A DNA stretch of 51,263 nt from NCBI GenBank assembly GCA_029009095.1, contig JAQXJT010000025.1:1-51263 (forward strand). The letters run 5' to 3'. A model generated the notes under the pieces. It was given only the letters and a program-made list of their open reading frames with translations. It made no database searches and was not told the origin of the DNA. The translations under genes were made by a program, and so were the position numbers. The stretch comes from a bacterium (GTDB taxonomy: Bacteria; Bacillota; Clostridia; Oscillospirales; Oscillospiraceae). Positions 35,614 to 42,219 of the stretch are shown one piece after another. Position 1 is the stretch's first letter. Every line of letters starts with the position of its first letter.

Positions 35614-35659
35614 GAGACAGGGAGAGTTTGGTCGGGAAAAGTCTTTTTTTCCGAAACCA

Positions 35660-35689
35660 TGAAAGAACGCAGACCCTTTTGGGGTCTAT
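35660..35689 (+). promoter_or_regulatory. Possible autoregulated ECF-type promoter
   Basis: TGAAAG at 35660-35665, 18 nt, then GTCTAT at 35684-35689. This resembles ECF-type -35/-10 pairs (GAAAC-like and GTCTA-like). AGACCC/GGGTCT form a short palindrome across it. Weak, by eye only. Confidence 0.3.
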
Positions 35690-35743
35690 ATGGGCGAGGC
35701 CTCGAAAAACTCAGACGGGAGGTGATCCAAAACGGAGGATCCA

Positions 35744-36289
35744 ATGATTTTGCGCTTGTTCCAGGCGCGCTCCGAGGACGCCATCGGGCAGATGGAGCAG
35801 AAATACGGGAAACTCCTCAGGCGGATCGTCAACGAAATTCTGGCCAATTCTCAGGATACCGAGGAGGTGCTCAACGACACCTATATGAAGCTGTGGACGA
35901 CCATCCCCCCGCAGAAGCCCCGCTTCCTCTCCGCCTATGCCGTCCGCATCGCCCGCAACCGGGCGCTGAAGACCTTGGAGTATAACCGCCGCCTCAAGCG
36001 GGACGAGAGGAAAAACGTGCTGTTCTCCGAGCTGGAGGAGTGCCTCCCCGGCGGGAGCAGCCCCGAGCGGGAGAGCGAGGCGGCGGAGACGCTCTCCGCC
36101 ATCGAGCGCTGGCTGGACGGACTGGGGGAGAGGGACCGCTCGCTCTTCCTCCGGCGCTACTTCGCCATGGACAGCGTGGAGAGCATGGCCCGGGACTTCG
36201 GCATGAGTCCCAACGCCGTGTCCATCCGGCTCTGCCGTATGCGGAGCGCGCTGAAAGAACATCTGGAAAAGGAGGGCGTTACGCTTTGA
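35744..36289 (+). CDS. ECF-type RNA polymerase sigma factor
   Basis: This encodes 181 residues. Region 2 reads as D-T-E-E-V-L-N-D-T-Y-M-K-L-W near 43-56, with A-Y-A-V-R-I-A-R-N near 66. Region 4 contains F-L-R-R-Y-F-A-M-D-S-V-E-S-M-A near 134-148 and S-P-N-A-V-S-I-R-L near 155. It lacks region 3, as ECF factors do. The next gene overlaps its stop and encodes a single-span membrane protein, the usual anti-sigma arrangement. Confidence 0.88.
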   Translation: MILRLFQARSEDAIGQMEQKYGKLLRRIVNEILANSQDTEEVLNDTYMKLWTTIPPQKPRFLSAYAVRIARNRALKTLEYNRRLKRDERKNVLFSELEECLPGGSSPERESEAAETLSAIERWLDGLGERDRSLFLRRYFAMDSVESMARDFGMSPNAVSIRLCRMRSALKEHLEKEGVTL

Positions 36290-37371
36290 AAGAGGAAAAA
36301 CTGCTGGATCTTCTGGGGCAGTTGGACGAACGGTACATCGCCGGGATGTGCGAAAGCTACGCGTCTCTCCCCGGGGAAAGGAGAACGATGCCTTTGAAAA
36401 AACACAGACGCTGGGCCCGCACGCTCCTGATCGCCGCCGTGACCGCCTCGCTGATCACGCTGGCGGCGCTGGCGGTGGGCTACGGCATCCACCGGCAGCG
36501 GCAGGCGGAGCTGCGGCAGACGCTGAAGATCGACGAGGCGCAGACGGAGAGCTATGTGGAGTACGCCGTCCCCGAGTCCGGGGCGGCGGGGAGCGCGGTC
36601 ACGCTCCTCTCCTCCATCCCCGACGGCAGCGGGCAAAAGCTCTATGTGAACATCTCGCCGGTGGAGCGGGAAACGGCGGAAAACTACCCCCACTCCGCCA
36701 ACTTCTTCTACTGCGTGGGGGATAAGGGACTCTGGGGCGCCGCGACCCCGGTGCTGCGCGCGGACAGGACCCTCCGCGAGGGGGACGACATCGGCGCGGC
36801 GGTGCTGGAGGACGCCTACGACGAGGAGAGCAGGACGCTGACGCTGTTTCTCCACCTCCCCGGTCAGGCGCTGGAGAAGGAGCTGGACGCCAACGGCCAG
36901 GCGGAGATCACCATACTGCGCTTGGAGGAGGACGAGGACACCTCGGACTGCGAGTTATTCAACGACTGGATCTTTGTCCACAAGGACGAGCACAGCTGCG
37001 GCAGTTTCCTCTTCACGCCCAACGCCCCGGAGACGCGCCGGGTGGAGTTTGTCCCCGTGTCCGTCACCGAGCCGGTCTACGGGCGCAGCGCGGAGGTGCT
37101 GGCGCTGGAGCTGAGTCCCACGGACGCGGTGTGGCACATCCGCTACGAGGGACTGGGGGAGGAAAACCGCGAGGTCTATGCGCTGGAGGACTATGTGACG
37201 CAGAACGCAAAACTGGTCTTTTCCGACGGGCGCAGCCTCTCCCCGGGCGGCGCGGTCACCAACCACTACGAGCCGGAGGAGGCGGCGCTGGGCTGCGCGT
37301 GGCAGGAGGCGGTGAACATCCAGGCTCTCGAGGCGGTGTATATCGGCGAGATCAAACTGGAGATCCGGTAA
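36286..37371 (+). CDS. Putative anti-sigma factor, single-span membrane protein
   Basis: This encodes 361 residues from a TTG start at 36286 that overlaps the sigma factor stop (TTGA); an AAGGAGGG site sits about 10 nt before it and no ATG fits. The N-terminus L-L-D-L-L-G-Q-L-D-E-R-Y-I (residues 5-17) is the typical cytoplasmic sigma-binding start seen in Firmicute DUF4179-type anti-sigma proteins. One membrane span (about 43-65) leads to a 290-residue extracytoplasmic beta-rich domain. The role is inferred from context and layout. It likely holds the sigma factor until an envelope signal arrives. Confidence 0.72.
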   Translation: MKEEKLLDLLGQLDERYIAGMCESYASLPGERRTMPLKKHRRWARTLLIAAVTASLITLAALAVGYGIHRQRQAELRQTLKIDEAQTESYVEYAVPESGAAGSAVTLLSSIPDGSGQKLYVNISPVERETAENYPHSANFFYCVGDKGLWGAATPVLRADRTLREGDDIGAAVLEDAYDEESRTLTLFLHLPGQALEKELDANGQAEITILRLEEDEDTSDCELFNDWIFVHKDEHSCGSFLFTPNAPETRRVEFVPVSVTEPVYGRSAEVLALELSPTDAVWHIRYEGLGEENREVYALEDYVTQNAKLVFSDGRSLSPGGAVTNHYEPEEAALGCAWQEAVNIQALEAVYIGEIKLEIR

Positions 37372-37403
37372 AAAAAGGGGCTGTACCTTCCATGGTACAG
37401 CCC
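37370..37403 (-). terminator. Terminator of the marR-degV operon
   Basis: A 10-bp stem (37378-37387, 37394-37403) is followed by a T6 run on the minus strand. It also sits directly after the anti-sigma stop. Confidence 0.8.
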
Positions 37404-37412
37404 TGCTCCTGT

Positions 37413-38252
37413 TCAGTTTTTGAAAAACGCCGCGGCCACGGCTCCGGGGCCGGCGTGGGTGCCGATGACGCTGCCGATGGTCACATAGTCCGGCTGCTCC
37501 ATGCCCTGCTCCCAGAGCCGGCGGCTGTCCTCTATGTACTTCAAAAGCAGCGCGTCGGACAGCCCCGTGTAGCCCAGCATGACGGGCAGGGAGAAGTCCA
37601 CGCCCCCGGCCTTTTCGATCTGCTGAACCAGCAGGTTGTTCCCCTGCCGGGAACCCCGGGCCTTGCCCAGCACCCCGATCTCCCCGTCGATGACGGAGAG
37701 CACGGGTTTGAGATTGAGCACCGTCCCGGCGATGGCGGCGGTGCGGGAGATGCGCCCGCCCCGCTGGAGATACTCCAGTGTGTCCACCAGCGCCACGATG
37801 ACGATGCGCTTCTTCTCCTCCTCCAGCCGTGCGGCAATCTCCCCGGCGCTGAGACCCTGATCTGCCAGACGCAGCGCCAGCTTCGTCAGGATGGTGCCTC
37901 CGATGGCGGCGGTGCCGCTGTCCACCACATGGATGCCGAAGTAGTCCATAGCGGCGATGCTGGCGCTCTGGTAAGTGCCGGAGAGCTTGGCGGACAGCAC
38001 GATCACCACGGCCTCGTCGCCGCTCCCGCGCACCTCCCGGTATACGCTCTCAAAGACGGCGGGGGAAGGCTGGCTGGTGGTGGGGAGAACGTCGCTCTCC
38101 ACCAGCTTCTCGTAAAAGATCCTGTGGTCTATGTCCACCCCGTCCCGGTATGCCTCCCCGCCGAAGTGGACGGTGAGCGGCACCACGGTGACCCGCCCTT
38201 TCATATCCTCTGTCAGATCGGTGGTGGAATCTACGATAATTCTCGTGCTCAT
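37413..38252 (-). CDS. DegV family fatty-acid-binding protein
   Basis: This encodes 279 residues. DegV features include an I-I-V-D-S-T-T-D-L start, T-S-Q-P-S-P near 58-63 and an R-G-G-R-I-S-R motif near 163-169. The family binds fatty acids and hands them to fatty-acid kinase FakA in known systems; no fakA is seen in the window. The start overlaps the marR stop (ATGA, 38249-38252), so it is under MarR control. Confidence 0.9.
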   Translation of the reverse strand: MSTRIIVDSTTDLTEDMKGRVTVVPLTVHFGGEAYRDGVDIDHRIFYEKLVESDVLPTTSQPSPAVFESVYREVRGSGDEAVVIVLSAKLSGTYQSASIAAMDYFGIHVVDSGTAAIGGTILTKLALRLADQGLSAGEIAARLEEEKKRIVIVALVDTLEYLQRGGRISRTAAIAGTVLNLKPVLSVIDGEIGVLGKARGSRQGNNLLVQQIEKAGGVDFSLPVMLGYTGLSDALLLKYIEDSRRLWEQGMEQPDYVTIGSVIGTHAGPGAVAAAFFKN

Positions 38253-38707
38253 GGGTTTTCCTCCTCGTGATCGCGTTGGGACAGGATGTCCAGACGGTTG
38301 CTGATCAGGGTGAGGCAGCGGTAGAATTCCACCCGCTCCTCCTCCGTAAGCTCCACACTGACCTCGTTGAGCACCCTGTCGATCTTGCCGGCGATCTTAC
38401 CGGCCACCTCCGCGCCCTTTTCCGTAAGGCGCAGGGGGCTTTTGTACCGCCGCGCGCCGGGGTCTCCGCCGGTAAGATAGCCGTTCTCCTCCAGGTATTC
38501 CAGCGCCCGGGAAACAGTGGCCTTGTCCTCCTCGCACCGCTCCGACAGCTCTGTGACCGTGAGCCCCGGGGCCAGGTAGAGGTAGTAGAGGCAGGAGATG
38601 TGGGCGCTGCGCAGGCGGTAATCCGCCATCTCCTGATTTTTGATTTTGCGTATGTTGCGGCTGATGCGGTTGATCAGCACCGTGAACGTCTCAAATCTTC
38701 CCTCCAT
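38249..38707 (-). CDS. MarR-family transcriptional regulator
   Basis: This encodes 152 residues from the ATG at 38707 with a GGAGGAGG site 5 nt upstream; an in-frame GTG at 38722 overlaps that site and is rejected. The winged helix-turn-helix lies at about 50-110: L-T-V-T-E-L-S-E-R, E-D-K-A-T-V-S-R-A-L-E-Y-L-E, and a wing with G-D-P-G-A-R-R-Y-K-S-P. It heads the operon with degV. Two palindromes flank its promoter, the usual autorepression layout. Confidence 0.87.
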   Translation of the reverse strand: MEGRFETFTVLINRISRNIRKIKNQEMADYRLRSAHISCLYYLYLAPGLTVTELSERCEEDKATVSRALEYLEENGYLTGGDPGARRYKSPLRLTEKGAEVAGKIAGKIDRVLNEVSVELTEEERVEFYRCLTLISNRLDILSQRDHEEENP

Positions 38708-38725
38708 GGCGGCCTCCTCCACGGT

Positions 38726-38741
38726 TGTTGAAGTTTCAACA
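38726..38741 (-). promoter_or_regulatory. MarR operator 1
   Basis: The palindrome TGTTGAAGTTTCAACA lies between the -10 box and the marR ribosome site. It shares TTGAA/TTCAA half sites with operator 2. Confidence 0.6.
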
Positions 38742-38748
38742 TGAAGGA

Positions 38749-38777
38749 AGGATACCAGATGCTTGTTGAAATGTCAA
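38749..38777 (-). promoter_or_regulatory. Promoter of the marR-degV operon
   Basis: Minus strand: TTGACA at 38777-38772, 17-nt spacer, TATCCT at 38754-38749. Confidence 0.75.
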
Positions 38778-38781
38778 CAAG
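38762..38781 (-). promoter_or_regulatory. MarR operator 2 over the -35 box
   Basis: CTTGTTGA and its exact complement (38762-38769, 38774-38781) around a 4-bp centre contain the -35 TTGACA. Confidence 0.6.
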
Positions 38782-38793
38782 TTTTTTCAACAA

Positions 38794-38823
38794 ACAGGGC
38801 CGGAGGATGCCCCCCGGCCCTGT
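38794..38823 (-). terminator. Terminator of the SpoIIQ-like gene
   Basis: A 10-bp stem (38794-38803, 38814-38823) is followed by TTTGTT on the minus strand, just before the marR promoter. Confidence 0.65.
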
Positions 38824-38867
38824 CTGTTGGGACGCGCCCCCAGGGGGACGACGCCGTTTTTCCTCTT

Positions 38868-39629
38868 TCAGCGCTCCGGAAGCCACCTGGCGGGATCCTC
38901 CAGGGCGCCGTTGAGCTTCATGGCGAAGTGGAGATGGCACTCCTCGCCCACCTCGCACAGTGCCGTGTCGCCCACCTGGCCGATCACATCTCCCCCGCGC
39001 ACCCGCTCGCCCACGCTCACAGCGGGGCTGTCGGAGAGGTTGGCGTAGCAGCTCACCACGCCGCAGCCGTGGTTGATCTCCACGGTGGTGCCGTAGAGCT
39101 CGTCGGTATAGACGCGGCTGACGGTGCCATCCGCGGCGGAGAGCACGCTGCCGCCCATGGCCGCGGCGATGTCCCAGCCCTCGTGGGTGCGCCAGTCGCC
39201 CATGGTGCGGTCATAGCTCAGCTCGTCCCGGGAATAGTCCCGGTCCAGCGCGCCGCTCACCGGCCAGATGAAGTAGAGGGGCAGCGGCTCGACGGTCTCT
39301 GCCGTCTTTTCCTCTTCTTCCGTCCAGACGGTGGCGCCCCGCGGCTCTTCCGGCTGCTCGCCCAGCGTCTCCTGCTGCACGGCGGGGGCCTCGCTCACGG
39401 GCTTTTTGCTCCCGGCGGGGATCTTTGGCAGCGGCGTGGGCGTGGGCAGCGTCGCCATGGTCATTTCCGTTTCCCCGGTCAGATCCGCTTCCATAGTCCC
39501 TTCCTCTCTCAGACGCAGCATCATGGCCGTCATGGCGATGATGGCGCCGCAGAGGAGAAGGACTATGTAGAAGCCCTTCCCGGAGAAGAATACTCCCGGC
39601 CACTTGCCGGGATCGTTCTTCTGTTCCAT
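38868..39629 (-). CDS. LytM/M23-family metallopeptidase, SpoIIQ-like
   Basis: This encodes 253 residues. One membrane span (about 18-38), a Pro/Glu-rich linker (45-115), then an M23 domain with all zinc-site residues: H149 and D153 (T-H-E-G-W-D) and H232/H234 (C-H-L-H-F). The size and single span match SpoIIQ, which joins the forespore membrane to SpoIIIAH across the septum. A consensus sigma-F promoter lies just upstream, which strengthens this. The zinc site is kept, as in clostridial SpoIIQ, unlike B. subtilis. The ribosome site is GGAGG. Another envelope peptidase cannot be excluded. Confidence 0.78.
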   Translation of the reverse strand: MEQKNDPGKWPGVFFSGKGFYIVLLLCGAIIAMTAMMLRLREEGTMEADLTGETEMTMATLPTPTPLPKIPAGSKKPVSEAPAVQQETLGEQPEEPRGATVWTEEEEKTAETVEPLPLYFIWPVSGALDRDYSRDELSYDRTMGDWRTHEGWDIAAAMGGSVLSAADGTVSRVYTDELYGTTVEINHGCGVVSCYANLSDSPAVSVGERVRGGDVIGQVGDTALCEVGEECHLHFAMKLNGALEDPARWLPER

Positions 39630-39661
39630 CGCTTACCTCCAGGGTTTTGGATTTCGAGGGT

Positions 39662-39690
39662 ATTTTTACCGGGCGGCAGCGCTTTTATAC
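39662..39690 (-). promoter_or_regulatory. Sigma-F-type promoter of the SpoIIQ-like gene
   Basis: Minus strand: GTATA at 39690-39686, 15-nt spacer, GGTAAAAAT at 39670-39662. Both match the sigma-F consensus (GYATA, GGNNANAHT). The start site would lie about 25 nt before the ATG. Confidence 0.65.
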
Positions 39691-39718
39691 ACACGCCATG
39701 GGAAAATGAGGAGGAAGC

Positions 39719-40059
39719 GTTTACACTTTATTTTCAAATTGGCTACATTGTGTTCAGGATTTCCCCGGGGAAAAGAGGTATGATGTCACCGTAGTTGAGA
39801 GCTACATACCTCCAAAAACATTTTCTTTCCTTTCTTCCCTCTCTCTTTCTTTTCCCGGGCCCCCTTTGGCCCCTGCCCGTTCCCTCGGGCAGAAACAAAG
39901 CGGAACACGAGCGAAGCGGCGCTGAGCCGCTTCGCTTTCTCTTTCCGCAGGGAAGCACATCCCGGAAAGACGGAAAAAGTGAGGAGTGTTTACAATTTGT
40001 TTGCAATTTAGCTACATTGTGTTCAGGATTTCACCCGGAAATGTGGTATGATGTCATCG
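39719..40059. repeat. Two diverged direct repeats with promoter-like block
   Basis: 39719-39791 and 39988-40059 align over 72-73 bp, 269 bp apart. A 22-nt core (39742-39763, 40011-40032) is identical. Both copies keep TTTACA, a 17-nt gap, CTACAT and a later TATGATGTCAYCG. Their downstream parts resemble each other more loosely. Confidence 0.85.
39755..39944 (+). ncRNA. Candidate small RNA A, C/U-rich, tandem copy 1
   Basis: A conserved TTTACA (39720-39725), 17-nt gap and CTACAT (39743-39748) would start transcription near 39755; a TATGAT at 39779-39784 could be an alternative -10. The predicted RNA holds a C/U-only tract at about 39820-39856, a TGCCCG-CGGGCA hairpin near 39873-39892 and an intrinsic terminator (11-bp stem 39910-39920/39926-39936, tail TTCTCTTT). 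The longest frame is broken and unlike a protein: the ATGATG after the repeat stops four codons in. A purine block at 39766-39778 can pair with the end of the C/U tract. The tract is complementary to Shine-Dalgarno sites, so an RNA-binding role is inferred. Confidence 0.5.
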
Positions 40060-40190
40060 TTACCAGGAAAACCTCTTTTTCATTTTTCTTTTCCTCTCTT
40101 TTCTCTTATCCCGGGCTGCCGCCGGCCCACGCCCTCCCCCGGGCGGAACGGCGGCGATAAGGACGGCAAAATTGCCGTCCTTTTGCTTTT
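40024..40190 (+). ncRNA. Candidate small RNA B, C/U-rich, tandem copy 2
   Basis: The conserved block has TTTACA at 39989-39994 and CTACAT at 40012-40017; TATGAT at 40047-40052 is preceded by TGG as an extended -10. The predicted RNA carries a long C/U-rich tract (about 40070-40109), a GC-rich hairpin region with CCCGGGC (40110-40155) and an intrinsic terminator (11-bp stem 40159-40169/40172-40182, tail TTGCTTTT). A frame open from 40048 to 40518 crosses both terminators and runs antisense into the next gene, so it is not believed. It shares the order of parts with RNA A. Confidence 0.5.
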
Positions 40191-40196
40191 GTGCGG

Positions 40197-40239
40197 AAAG
40201 GAACGGAGACGGTGCTTCGCCGTCTCCGTTCCTTTTTTT
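40197..40239. terminator. Second strong terminator between RNA B and the glutaredoxin-like gene
   Basis: A perfect 16-bp stem (40197-40212, 40220-40235) is followed by T on the plus strand to 40239. It may also end the minus-strand gene whose stop is at 40254. Confidence 0.85.
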
Positions 40240-40253
40240 GGAGTCTCTGCCCG

Positions 40254-40559
40254 TCAGACGGGGGAGAGCGTATCCTCGCCGGAACACGGCTGTACCGTCT
40301 CGATGGGTCTGGCTTTCAGCCCAACCTCCCCGGGAGTCAGCGTTACCGAACCGTCCTCCCGGACAAAGCAGGGGATGCCTATGGCTCCCGTGCCCCTGAT
40401 GCTGTCAAAGACGGCGCTTGTGTCACGGATCTTCAGAAATTCCTTCAGATTGCTGCTCTTTTCGCCGATGTCGATCATTTTGAACCGGTCTGAGCCGTCG
40501 ATCTGGCTATCCAGATAGGCGCAGTCGGGGCAGCTCGGCATTCCGTAAATGGTAATCAT
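40254..40559 (-). CDS. Glutaredoxin-like protein
   Basis: This encodes 101 residues. It has a thioredoxin-fold start M-I-T-I-Y-G-M-P-S-C-P-D-C with the redox pair C10/C13 and a cis-Pro loop near residue 63 (I-G-I-P-C-F-V). The length fits the glutaredoxin family, which reduces disulfides or mixed thiols. The start overlaps the YdeI-like gene stop (ATGA, 40556-40559). Confidence 0.8.
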   Translation of the reverse strand: MITIYGMPSCPDCAYLDSQIDGSDRFKMIDIGEKSSNLKEFLKIRDTSAVFDSIRGTGAIGIPCFVREDGSVTLTPGEVGLKARPIETVQPCSGEDTLSPV

Positions 40560-41149
40560 TTTTTCTCCCTTGCGTCAGTATTCTCCCGTTCGGAGTAGTA
40601 TTTCTCTATGCCGCCGAAGCCGGGGATCAGCTTGCCCTCCCGCGTCCTGCGCAGGAAGCTGTCCAGCCGCTTCCGGAACTCTGCCGGGCGTTTTCTGGCC
40701 GCGTCGATATAGGCGACGCGGATCCTTTTATAGGGCTCCGGGAAGTTTTCGTAGTTTTCCCAGGCCGCCGGGTCCGCCCGGATCGCGTCCACAATATCGG
40801 GGGGGAACTCATAGGGCGCGCAAATCAGCTCCAGAACGCCCTCCCGCACTTTTGGATGCAGCAGGCCCTGCTCCTCCAGCCGGATCAACCGTTCGATATT
40901 GGGCCGGGAATACGCGCTCCCCGCTTTCCTCGGGGTAAAGCGCTGGGCCCGGTGGAGGGAATCCAGATTTTTGATCGTGCTGTCGATCCAGCCAAAGCAG
41001 AGGGCCTCTTCCACCGCGTCGTTGTAGGAGAGCCCCGTTTCGCCGGAGGCTTTCATGGGAAAGACGAACCAGATCTCCTCCTCCGTCTCAAAGTGCCCGG
41101 CAAGCCAGTCCCGCCACCGCTGCCGGTCAGCTGTGTAAAAAGTCTTCAT
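40556..41149 (-). CDS. YdeI/OmpD-associated family protein
   Basis: This encodes 197 residues. Family motifs: W-L-A-G-H-F near 15-20, E-E-A-L-C-F-G-W-I-D-S near 47-57, R-F-T-P-R-K-A-G-S-A-Y-S near 70-81 and a C-terminal P-Y-K-R-I-R-V-A-Y-I-D-A-A-R-K-R-P with E-F-R-K-R-L near 139-162. The biochemical role is unsettled; some relatives are named for bacteriocin or peptide protection. Co-transcribed with the glutaredoxin-like gene. Confidence 0.85.
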   Translation of the reverse strand: MKTFYTADRQRWRDWLAGHFETEEEIWFVFPMKASGETGLSYNDAVEEALCFGWIDSTIKNLDSLHRAQRFTPRKAGSAYSRPNIERLIRLEEQGLLHPKVREGVLELICAPYEFPPDIVDAIRADPAAWENYENFPEPYKRIRVAYIDAARKRPAEFRKRLDSFLRRTREGKLIPGFGGIEKYYSERENTDAREKK

Positions 41150-41191
41150 GGTTCCCTGCTCTACCCTCCATTCTCAGCGCTGACAGGAGGA

Positions 41192-41440
41192 TTATACCAC
41201 AAAAGCCCGAACAGACGCCAACATTTTTTCCGCCTCGCCTTTGTATAGGGACATTCCGATGCAGCGCCTGTTTCTCAACAGACAGGAATATTCTGCCGGA
41301 ATTCGACACTGCGGGGCTTGCCTTGCAGCGTCCTTCGGCTTTAGCTCCGGTTTTGGGATCAGTCCCAGATCCTCATACAGCCGGACGGTGTTGGGATGGA
41401 GGGTTTTTCTGTCAAGGGGAGGATTGAATTTCAGCGTCAT
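41192..41440 (-). pseudogene. Remnant of a MerR-family regulator
   Basis: The minus-strand frame holds L-H-P-N-T-V-R-L-Y-E-D-L-G-L-I-P-K-P-E, the recognition helix and turn of MerR-type DNA-binding domains. The start of the domain is replaced by unrelated sequence and the region after it does not continue the family. The frame ends at 41192. There is no convincing ribosome site. A decayed gene is the simplest reading. Confidence 0.5.
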
Positions 41441-41501
41441 TACCAAAATAGCGGTAAAGCAACACGGATAAAAGGATATATCAGAGCGGGACAAGAGAAA
41501 G

Positions 41502-41548
41502 AAAAAGGGCCGATTTCCCTTGAAAATCAAGGAAAAACGGCCTTTTTC
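41502..41548. terminator. Bidirectional hairpin terminator
   Basis: AAAAAGG(G)CCG and CGGCCTTTTT arms enclose an inner TTCC(C)TTGA-AAA-TCAAGGAA stem. T runs on both strands. It lies 77 bp after the 41625 stop. Confidence 0.65.
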
Positions 41549-41624
41549 CGCTGTTTTGAAATGCGAAAGAGCAGTATAACGGTGCGTAAATGTAGGTAAG
41601 AAAAGCGAAAAGGTGCTTGAATAG

Positions 41625-41954
41625 TCAAATGACTTCAATCTTGCCTATGATATGACGATTAAATTCCGCCAAATCCTCCGCAGGAATCCAGAATTCTTGG
41701 TGATAACTTGCCCCTACTGTTTGAATATCAAATTGAGAAATATAGGCATCGTCAATTTCAAAGGTTGTAACATATCCTGCATATCCCGAATCGGCAGATT
41801 TCTTGTTCCATTTTTCCGCAATTTCTCGGGCGTATTTTTCGTTTAGAACAGGATAAAAGATAGGTTGTTCAGGAAGTCTTGGAGGATATTCCTTATAATT
41901 AGTGCTTGCAATCAAATCCAACTCTACTTGTCCAACGGGTCTATATAATCTCAT
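41625..41954 (-). CDS. ADP-ribosylation/crystallin J1-like small protein
   Basis: This encodes 109 residues. It starts M-R-L-Y-R-P-V-G, has P-P-R-L-P-E-Q-P-I-F-Y-P-V-L-N near 24-38, and ends with E-F-W-I-P-A-E-D-L-A-E-F-N-R-H-I-I-G. I recognise this pattern from small Firmicute and actinobacterial proteins annotated as ADP-ribosylation/crystallin J1; the function is not established. The gene is clearly AT-richer than its neighbours, which suggests recent transfer. It sits between the MerR remnant and the repeat element next to tmRNA. Confidence 0.65.
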   Translation of the reverse strand: MRLYRPVGQVELDLIASTNYKEYPPRLPEQPIFYPVLNEKYAREIAEKWNKKSADSGYAGYVTTFEIDDAYISQFDIQTVGASYHQEFWIPAEDLAEFNRHIIGKIEVI

Positions 41955-42002
41955 AAAACCACCTATTACAGCAATAATTATATATCAGCGATGCCAAAAT
42001 GT

Positions 42003-42175
42003 GAAGTGAAATATCCTTCGGATGTGAAATAATGACCTGCGGTCATTGTGAAATATTCGGTGTGCCACCGAATGTGAAATGAAATAAATCCACTCACGCC
42101 CGCAGGCATTTCACATTGCGAAGCATTATTTCACACGCGAAGCGTATTTCACAAATCCCGCAAGGGATTTATTTC
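42003..42175. repeat. GTGAAAT palindromic repeat element
   Basis: GTGAAAT occurs at 42006, 42024, 42048 and 42074; its complement ATTTCAC occurs at 42108, 42128 and 42146. Small palindromes with unrelated sequence fill the gaps (such as AATGACC-TGC-GGTCATT and ATTCGGTG-TG-CCACCGAAT). GAAATAAATCC (42081-42091) and its complement (42165-42175) bracket the right half. I see no gene in it. Confidence 0.75.
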
Positions 42176-42180
42176 GTTGA

Positions 42181-42217
42181 AAAAGACCTATGCTTTGTAT
42201 CAAAGCATAGGTCTTTT
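42181..42217 (-). terminator. Terminator of ssrA
   Basis: A perfect 17-bp stem (42181-42197, 42201-42217) lies 2 bp beyond the tmRNA 3' end, with T4 followed by T2 on the minus strand. Confidence 0.85.
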
Positions 42218-42219
42218 CC

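Noticed and set aside
40024-40190. 6S RNA
   Set aside because: The ends do not pair into a long rod with a central bulge.
40048-40518. 157-residue plus-strand frame starting M-M-S-S
   Set aside because: It crosses two terminators and runs antisense into the glutaredoxin-like gene; copy A of the repeat stops after four codons.
42001-42177. CRISPR array
   Set aside because: The repeated unit is only 7 bp, present in both orientations, with palindromic spacers of varying length and no cas genes.
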